DNA of 12,478 bases from NCBI GenBank assembly GCA_026125925.1, contig JAHCKF010000057.1:1-12478 (forward strand). Reading direction: 5' to 3'. This stretch comes from Pseudolabrys sp. GTDB lineage: Bacteria > Pseudomonadota > Alphaproteobacteria > Rhizobiales > Xanthobacteraceae. The notes under the pieces were generated by a model. That model was not told the DNA's origin and made no database searches. It saw nothing but the letters and a program-made list of their open reading frames with translations. The translations under genes and the position numbers were made by a program. Below, piece after piece: positions 5,612-9,526 of this stretch; within the stretch, counting starts at the first letter, position 1, and every line of letters starts with the position of its first letter.

Positions 5612-6736
5612 ATGACCGCGGCAAGACACGACCAGTACCGGGAAGACGTCGCCGGCCGGGCCAATGTCGAGGACACGGCCGAACTCACCGCCTACTACAA
5701 CGACCTCGAAAAATACGAGGCCGCGGCGCTGTGGACCGTGGCCAACAAGATCGAGCCCTGGGAGCCGAAATCGGAGTCCGTGCCGGTGCTGTGGCGCTAC
5801 GCCGACCTGCGCGAGCCGGTGCTGCGCTCCATCGAACTGGTCGCCCCGGAAAAGGCCGGCCGCCGCGTCATCTATCTCAACAATCCCGGCCGGCGCGAGC
5901 AGGCGGCCGCGGTCGGCTGGCTCTATTCCGGTCTGCAGGTGATGAAGGCCGGCGAGACGGCCAGCGCGCATCAGCACTCGGCCTCGGCGCTGCGGTTCAT
6001 CATGGAAGGCAAGGGCGCGTACACGGTCGTCGACGGCCACAAGATGACGCTCGGCGAGAATGATTTTGTTTTGACGCCGAACGGCTCGTGGCACGAGCAC
6101 GGCGTCGAAGCCTCCGGCACCGACTGCATTTGGCAGGACGGCCTCGACATTCCGCTGGTCAATGCGCTGGAGGCCAACTTTTACAAGGTGCATCCCGACC
6201 TCAAGCAGCCGGTCACCTATGCCGTCGATGACGCGACCATGACCTGGGGCGCGCCGGGATTGCAGCCCGCGTTGCAGGATTGGCAGAAGCCCTATTCGCC
6301 GCTGCTCAAATACGAATGGGAGCCGACTTACGAAGCGCTCACCAAATTCGGCAAAGCGACCGACGGCTCGCCGTTCGATGGCGTGTTGATGAATTATGTG
6401 AACCCGCTCACCGGCGGCCCGGTGATGCAGACCATCGGCGCTTCGATGCAGATGCTGCGGCCTGGCGAGAAGACGCGCGCGCACCGCCACACCGGCTCGT
6501 CGATCTATCAATGCGCCAAGGGCGAGGGCTATTCGATCATCGGCGGCAAGCGCTTCGACTGGAAGAAGCGCGATATCTTCTGCGTGCCCTCCTGGGCGTT
6601 CCACGAGCACGGCAATGCGTCGTCGAGCGAGGACGCCTGTCTGTTCTGCTTCAATGATCTGCCGGTCATGCATTCGCTCGGCCTCTATCGCGAGGAGGCG
6701 TTCGGCGAAAACCAGGGTCATCAGCCGGTGAAGTGA
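5612..6736 (+). CDS. Gentisate 1,2-dioxygenase-family bicupin ring-cleavage dioxygenase
   Basis: From the ATG at 5612 (AGGGAG ribosome site about eight bases upstream) the protein has 374 residues, the usual length of gentisate / salicylate / 1-hydroxy-2-naphthoate 1,2-dioxygenases. These cytoplasmic Fe(II) enzymes open a hydroxylated aromatic ring with O2. Two cupin domains are visible. The first has H120-x-H122 (SAHQHSASALRFIMEG) and H161/H163 (WHEHG), the usual iron site. The second repeats the pattern with H291-x-H293 (RAHRHTGSSIYQ) and H331/H333 (FHEHGN). Which aromatic acid is used cannot be told. The frame stays open far upstream across antisense carA; that part is a shadow. The stop overlaps the start of the next gene (TGATG), so it heads an operon with the small membrane protein and yqeY. 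No other gentisate-pathway gene is in the window. Confidence 0.88.
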   Translation: MTAARHDQYREDVAGRANVEDTAELTAYYNDLEKYEAAALWTVANKIEPWEPKSESVPVLWRYADLREPVLRSIELVAPEKAGRRVIYLNNPGRREQAAAVGWLYSGLQVMKAGETASAHQHSASALRFIMEGKGAYTVVDGHKMTLGENDFVLTPNGSWHEHGVEASGTDCIWQDGLDIPLVNALEANFYKVHPDLKQPVTYAVDDATMTWGAPGLQPALQDWQKPYSPLLKYEWEPTYEALTKFGKATDGSPFDGVLMNYVNPLTGGPVMQTIGASMQMLRPGEKTRAHRHTGSSIYQCAKGEGYSIIGGKRFDWKKRDIFCVPSWAFHEHGNASSSEDACLFCFNDLPVMHSLGLYREEAFGENQGHQPVK

Positions 6737-6963
6737 TGGATGCGCTCTCGGCTTTCGGCCTTTTTGCCGTCACGTTAATGGTCGTGTGCTACGCCTTCGA
6801 GAATCGCGGCGCCTGGGTGGTCTTGATTTTTGCCGTGGCCTGCGCGCTCGGTTCGGTTTACGGCTTCCTGCAGGGCGCCTGGCCCTTCGGCCTCGTCGAG
6901 GCTATCTGGGCCGTGATTGCACTATTTCGCTGGCGCGCGCGGGCCGCTGCGCCGGCACCATGA
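6736..6963 (+). CDS. Small hydrophobic membrane protein, unknown function
   Basis: The ATG at 6736 overlaps the dioxygenase stop as TGATG, a sign of translational coupling; a GTG at 6733 is also in frame but less likely. The product of about 75 residues is almost wholly hydrophobic: three short apolar segments (about 5-20, 27-44 and 50-65) separated by brief polar turns (ENRG, QGAW) and ending in a basic tail, RWRARAA. It is probably an inner-membrane protein with two or three short helices. I do not recognise a family. Its fixed link to the dioxygenase on one side, with yqeY 12 bp beyond on the other, suggests co-expression with the aromatic enzyme, but an uptake or export role would be guesswork. 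Confidence 0.7.
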   Translation: MDALSAFGLFAVTLMVVCYAFENRGAWVVLIFAVACALGSVYGFLQGAWPFGLVEAIWAVIALFRWRARAAAPAP

Positions 6964-6975
6964 AGGAGAGATGAG

Positions 6976-7428
6976 ATGATCCGCGACGACATCAACAAGG
7001 CCCTGACCGAGGCGATGAAGGCCAAGAACGAGCGCGCGGTCTCGACCTTGCGCATGGTCAACTCGACGCTCAAGAACGCCGACATCGAAGCGCGCACGAC
7101 CGGCAAGCCGCTCGGCGATGCCGAAGTGCTCGGCATCCTGCAGAAGATGATCAAGCAGCGCCAGGAATCGGTCGAGATGTACAAGAAGGGCGCGCGGCCC
7201 GACCTGGTGAAGCAGGAAGAAGAAGAGATCGCGGTGATCTCGGCCTATCTGCCGAAGCAGATGTCGGACGCCGAAGTCGCCGCCGCGATCGAGGCCGCCA
7301 TCGCCGAGACCGGCGCCGCCGGCATGAAGGACATGGGCAAGGTCATCGGCATCCTGCGCGGCAAATACGCCGGGCAAATGGATTTCGGCAAGGCGAGCGG
7401 CATGGTGAAAGCCAAGCTGAACGGCTGA
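6976..7428 (+). CDS. GatB/YqeY domain protein
   Basis: The 150-residue protein matches the YqeY family in length and pattern: an N-terminal helical half (MIRDDINKALTEAMKAKNER, then STLRMVNSTLKNADIEAR) and a C-terminal half with ISAYLPKQMSDAEVAAAIEA, GAAGMKDMGKVIGILRGKY and GMVKAKL. The C-terminal part resembles the tail of the GatB amidotransferase subunit, which contacts tRNA; the family's own role is unsettled. In many bacteria yqeY sits beside dnaG and rpoD, as it broadly does here, though a 2.1-kb accessory block separates them. A strong AAGGAGAG ribosome site (6963-6970) precedes the ATG at 6976; the tiny ATG-AGA-TGA at 6971 is not a gene. It is probably the third gene of the dioxygenase operon. 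Confidence 0.93.
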   Translation: MIRDDINKALTEAMKAKNERAVSTLRMVNSTLKNADIEARTTGKPLGDAEVLGILQKMIKQRQESVEMYKKGARPDLVKQEEEEIAVISAYLPKQMSDAEVAAAIEAAIAETGAAGMKDMGKVIGILRGKYAGQMDFGKASGMVKAKLNG

Positions 7429-7445
7429 GCCGTCGCCTTACGGCG
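7421..7445. terminator. Back-to-back hairpins over two convergent stop codons
   Basis: ACGGC-TGA-GCCGT (7421-7433) puts the yqeY stop in the loop of a 5-bp stem. The adjoining CGCC-TTAC-GGCG (7434-7445) does the same for the minus-strand stop of the small glycine-rich gene. The two genes converge with only nine bases between them. No T tract follows, so termination would be weak or structural; coincidence with GC-rich sequence is possible. Confidence 0.3.
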
Positions 7446-7587
7446 CATCGTCAGGACCCCGGCGCCGGCTCCAGGCGCCGATGGCGCCGCCGAGCGCCGC
7501 GCCAACGGCGATGCCGAGCGCGCCATTGTCCATCATGGCGCCGAGCCCGGTGCCGAGCGCTATTCCAGTCGCGATCCAAAGGGGCAT
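7438..7587 (-). CDS. Small glycine-zipper-like membrane peptide
   Basis: A 49-codon frame starts at the ATG at 7587; an in-frame ATG at 7593 would give 51. GGAGG lies eight bases before the 7587 start and only two before 7593, so 7587 is preferred. The protein begins MPLWIATGIALGTGLGAMMD and continues GALGIAVGAALGGAIGAW before a basic, then acidic, tail (SRRRGPDDAP). Two apolar, glycine-spaced segments (GxxxG-like) flank a short MMDN turn, which suggests a helical hairpin in the inner membrane. Small glycine-zipper proteins of this look are frequent but unassigned. It converges on yqeY with its stop nine bases away, and diverges from the MarR gene. Support is the ribosome site, the composition and the clean frame; no homologue is known to me. 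Confidence 0.55.
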   Translation of the reverse strand: MPLWIATGIALGTGLGAMMDNGALGIAVGAALGGAIGAWSRRRGPDDAP

Positions 7588-7637
7588 GCTCATTGCCTCC
7601 ATATTGATCGAGACGAGCCCGGCGCAAGAGGTGGAGC

Positions 7638-7658
7638 CGGCCGATCAGGCCGCTTTTT
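7638..7658 (+). terminator. Possible Rho-independent terminator
   Basis: CGGCC-GATCA-GGCCG (7638-7652) is followed by C and five Ts (7654-7658) on the plus strand. It would end transcripts running on from yqeY, about 210 bases past its stop, and insulate the MarR promoter that begins at 7677. The stem is only 5 bp, so the strength is uncertain. Confidence 0.4.
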
Positions 7659-7676
7659 GGACGCAGGTTCCAATGG

Positions 7677-7703
7677 TTGACGTGGAAACTATCTTGCTAT
7701 AGT
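7677..7703 (+). promoter_or_regulatory. Promoter of the MarR gene
   Basis: TTGACG (7677-7682) and TATAGT (7698-7703) each match the sigma-70 consensus at five of six bases, with a 15-base spacer, somewhat shorter than the usual 17. Almost the whole spacer and the -10 are occupied by the inverted repeat at 7683-7708, so a protein bound there would block RNA polymerase. Transcription would begin near 7710, about 20 bases before the ATG at 7731. Confidence 0.5.
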
Positions 7704-7708
7704 TTCCA
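7683..7708. promoter_or_regulatory. Perfect inverted-repeat operator, probably bound by the adjacent MarR
   Basis: TGGAAACTAT (7683-7692) and ATAGTTTCCA (7699-7708) are perfect 10-bp arms around the six bases CTTGCT. The centre-to-centre spacing of 16 bp and the position over the -10 and spacer of the MarR promoter are what a winged-helix MarR dimer would use for autorepression. The arms are AT-richer than the surroundings, which makes chance formation unlikely. Confidence 0.75.
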
Positions 7709-7730
7709 TGGAAATCAATTGGATCGCACC

Positions 7731-8186
7731 ATGCCGCGCGCCGTCGCCTCGCTCGAATCCCATCTCGGCTACTGGCTGCGCGCCGTATCGAACCAGGTGT
7801 CGGGCGCCTTCGCCGCCAGGGTGGAGACGCTCGGCGTCTCGGTCGCGGAATGGGTGGTGCTGCGCCTCCTGTTCGACACGGAGGGCATCCCGCCGAGCGA
7901 ACTCGCCGACGCGACCGGCATGACGCGCGGCGCCATCTCCAAGCTCGCCGACCGCCTGATGGGCAGAGGTTTGGTCGCGCAGCGCCTCGACACCGAAGAC
8001 CGGCGCTATCAGAAGCTGTCGCTCACGGCGGCGGGCCGCGCGCTGGTGCCGAAGCTCACCGCGCTCGCCGACGCTAACGAGCGGGAATTCTTCGGTCACC
8101 TCAAGGCGGCCGAGCGCAAAGCCATCGAGACCATGATGCGCGGCGTCATTGCGCGCCGCGATATCCGCAAGATGCCCGTCGATTGA
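7731..8186 (+). CDS. MarR-family transcriptional regulator
   Basis: The 151-residue protein has the MarR dimer-plus-winged-helix layout. Helix 1 is LESHLGYWLRAVSNQVSGAF (about 8-27). The DNA-binding region at about 37-105 has VAEWVVLRLLF, PPSELADATGMTRGAISKLADRL (recognition helix about 65-76) and the wing DTEDRRYQKLSLTAAG. C-terminal helices complete the dimer interface. It binds DNA in the cytoplasm, usually as a repressor released by phenolic or oxidising ligands. The start at 7731 is chosen because the in-frame codons upstream back to 7677 lie inside the promoter and operator; the ribosome site is weak. A perfect palindrome overlaps its promoter, so autorepression is expected. The DUF1398 gene begins 26 bp downstream, probably in the same transcript. 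Confidence 0.93.
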   Translation: MPRAVASLESHLGYWLRAVSNQVSGAFAARVETLGVSVAEWVVLRLLFDTEGIPPSELADATGMTRGAISKLADRLMGRGLVAQRLDTEDRRYQKLSLTAAGRALVPKLTALADANEREFFGHLKAAERKAIETMMRGVIARRDIRKMPVD

Positions 8187-8212
8187 ACCGAAGCCGCGGA
8201 GGAGGTGAGGCC

Positions 8213-8614
8213 ATGAATGCCCGTTTTGGCTGCGTCGTCGAAGAATGCACCGCCGCGTCCGACGAAAGCCGCATGACGTTTCCGGAAGTCGTCGGCCGTC
8301 TGATGGAGGCCGGCGTCGAGCGCTACCACGCCGACCTCATCCGCTCCGAGAAAACCTTTTTCCTGCCGGACGGCGAGTCCCGTGTCATTCCCAACGACGA
8401 TATCGGGCGCGCGCCGGCAGCCGAATTCTCCGCACCCTCGGTCGAGGCGGCGGTGAAGGCGATCCAGAAAGGCGATATTGATTACAAGGTATTCTGCGAG
8501 CGTGTGCTCGAAGCCGGTTGCGTCGGCTATCACGTTCACATCGCCGGCCGCCGCGTCGTCTATTACGGCCGCAGCGGCGACAGCCACGTCGAGTGGTTTC
8601 CAGGGGCGAGATGA
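8213..8614 (+). CDS. DUF1398 (YbcV-like) family protein
   Basis: The ATG at 8213 is preceded by a strong GGAGGAGG ribosome site; the frame opens earlier (8183) but without such support. The 133-residue product contains MTFPEVVGRLMEAGVERYHADLIRSEKTFFLPDGE near the N-terminus and IQKGDIDYKVFCERVLEAGCVGYHVHIAGRRVVYYGRSGDSHVEWFP at the C-terminus. That is the DUF1398 pattern, seen in E. coli YbcV, which is linked to a cryptic prophage. No biochemical activity is established. Conserved histidines and aromatic residues (YH near 42-43, YHVH near 105-108) could bind a ligand or metal. It follows the MarR gene closely with no promoter visible in the 26-bp gap, so it is the likely target of that regulator. 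It ends four bases from the convergent brnA stop. Confidence 0.8.
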   Translation: MNARFGCVVEECTAASDESRMTFPEVVGRLMEAGVERYHADLIRSEKTFFLPDGESRVIPNDDIGRAPAAEFSAPSVEAAVKAIQKGDIDYKVFCERVLEAGCVGYHVHIAGRRVVYYGRSGDSHVEWFPGAR

Positions 8615-8618
8615 GGTG

Positions 8619-8936
8619 TCAGGCCCGCTTCTTGCCCTTCTTCGACGTCTTCTGCTCCATATAGGAACGCAGCACGGCATTGATGCGGCGCTGATACTGC
8701 CCGCCTTCACCTCTGAAGAAGTCGAGCACGTCCTCGTCGAGGCGGATGGAGATCGGCTTCTTCTTCGGCGGCATGACGAGAACGGCTTCGCCCCAATTCC
8801 AATCGTCGCTCCAGTCGGGATCGTTCTTGATCTGGGCGTCGATTTCTTCGTCGGTTGTCCGGCGCAGTCGCTCCAGATCACTTTTGATCTTGCGCGGCGT
8901 CTCGCGCGAGCTTGCTGTGGTATTTCTTTCTTTCAT
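8619..8936 (-). CDS. brnA: BrnA antitoxin of a type II toxin-antitoxin pair
   Basis: The 105-residue protein from the ATG at 8936 fits the BrnA family. An N-terminal toxin-binding part (RRTTDEEIDAQIKNDPDWSDDW) is followed by MPPKKKPISIRLDEDVLDFFRGEGGQYQRRINAVLRSYMEQ, the ribbon-helix-helix fold with its R/L-D-E strand and NAVLRSYM helix at about 61-95. A lysine-rich tail (KTSKKGKKRA) ends it. BrnA neutralises the BrnT ribonuclease and represses the shared promoter. The start overlaps the 3' end of brnT by 59 bp in another frame, deeper than the few bases common in such pairs. The frame extends further upstream (to 9002) but that part lies within brnT. Promoter and inverted repeats lie at 9367-9395. 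Confidence 0.87.
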   Translation of the reverse strand: MKERNTTASSRETPRKIKSDLERLRRTTDEEIDAQIKNDPDWSDDWNWGEAVLVMPPKKKPISIRLDEDVLDFFRGEGGQYQRRINAVLRSYMEQKTSKKGKKRA

Positions 8937-9222
8937 CGCGTCTTGCTCGCCTCGCCGACATGATCCAGCAGATGTCGCCGCGGATCGTACACACATACAC
9001 AACTTCTACATCGGCCAGGAAACCGAACACCATGTAGCGGACTTCGCCATCACGATCCGAACGTTTCGTGATGATCGGTCCCGCGAAGACATGCCGCGCA
9101 TCGTCGAAGTCGATGCCTCGCTCTCTAAAAGTCCTGGCGCGTTTTTTCTGATCGCAGTCGAAGTCGCGAACATGCGCGAAGGCCGCCTCGAAATCATCTT
9201 CCGCCGTAGCAAACCGTCCCAT
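8878..9222 (-). CDS. brnT: BrnT-like toxin with unusual N-terminus
   Basis: From the first ATG in frame (9222) the protein has 114 residues. Residues 20-105 match the BrnT pattern: a start-like DFDCDQKKRARTFRERGIDFDDARHVFAG, then the strand DREGEVRY-type segment (DRDGEVRYMVFGFL), VVYVCTIRGDICWIMSARRA and RRDERKKY. BrnT toxins are RelE-fold ribonucleases that slow translation. The usual start would fall near V19, but that codon is GTT, so about 18 extra residues (MGRFATAEDDFEAAFAHV) are implied, and the ATG at 9222 has no ribosome site. The KHG and asparagine typical of the first helix are ERG and arginine here. The toxin may therefore be diverged or impaired. Promoter to start is about 138 bases. 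Family confident, start not. Confidence 0.72.
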   Translation of the reverse strand: MGRFATAEDDFEAAFAHVRDFDCDQKKRARTFRERGIDFDDARHVFAGPIITKRSDRDGEVRYMVFGFLADVEVVYVCTIRGDICWIMSARRARRDERKKYHSKLARDAAQDQK

Positions 9223-9366
9223 GAAATGGGTTGCGATAAAAACATACCGCGAGCGTTCGCCATGACGGGTTCGAAGAGCTACACCGCCTGCTATCCAGCT
9301 CTTTGAAGTGCGTTTCCCAGGCGCACGAACTGGACGGAAGGTTCTTCGACCGTATCCTCGGCTTTG

Positions 9367-9395
9367 TATATACAATCGTATGTTGACGAAGTCAA
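9367..9395 (-). promoter_or_regulatory. Strong sigma-70 promoter of brnTA
   Basis: On the minus strand TTGACT (9395-9390) and TATATA (9372-9367) are separated by exactly 17 bases. Both elements are close to consensus, the best-matched promoter in this block, and the local AT content is well above that of neighbouring genes. Transcription would start near 9360, leaving about 138 bases before the ATG at 9222. Confidence 0.65.
9370..9395. promoter_or_regulatory. Two small inverted repeats in the brnTA promoter, candidate BrnA operators
   Basis: ATAC-AATC-GTAT (9370-9381) lies between the -10 and -35, and TTGAC-GAA-GTCAA (9383-9395) covers the -35. Ribbon-helix-helix antitoxins bind short palindromes in their own promoter, often two side by side, which this layout fits. 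The arms are short (4 and 5 bp), so individual significance is limited. Confidence 0.4.
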
Positions 9396-9408
9396 GCCTA
9401 AGTAGCCC

Positions 9409-9417
9409 TGTGAATAA
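9409..9417 (-). promoter_or_regulatory. DnaA box upstream of dnaG
   Basis: TTATTCACA on the minus strand (TGTGAATAA on the plus) fits the DnaA-box consensus TTATNCACA exactly. It lies 110 bases before the dnaG start in the brnT-dnaG gap. A lone box can act as a regulatory site. No cluster of boxes was seen, so this is not evidence for an origin. Confidence 0.45.
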
Positions 9418-9485
9418 CTAGGAAAAGCCTCGGAAACCTGAGCCTTTCGGGCTTCCCGGCCATGTTCAGGAAACGCCGTCCCCAA

Positions 9486-9503
9486 CTCCCTATATTAAGG
9501 GAG
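9486..9503 (+). promoter_or_regulatory. Candidate dnaG -10 region within an inverted repeat
   Basis: CTCCCT (9486-9491) and AGGGAG (9498-9503) are perfect arms around ATATTA, and TATATT (9491-9496) is a fair -10 sequence. Nothing near TTGACA sits 17 bases upstream. Transcription from here would leave about 24 bases before the dnaG ATG. The GGGAGG at 9499-9504 is too far from the ATG (22 bases) to be its ribosome site. Confidence 0.3.
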
Positions 9504-9526
9504 GTTCGAATCGGTATCCCGCGTCC

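Noticed and set aside
5537..6721. 394-codon minus-strand frame opposite the dioxygenase
   Set aside because: A shadow of a clear cupin gene, with low-complexity His/Arg/Gly composition.
9360..9500. Replication origin suggested by AT-rich patch and DnaA box next to dnaG
   Set aside because: Only one DnaA box is present and the AT-rich stretch is explained by the brnTA promoter.
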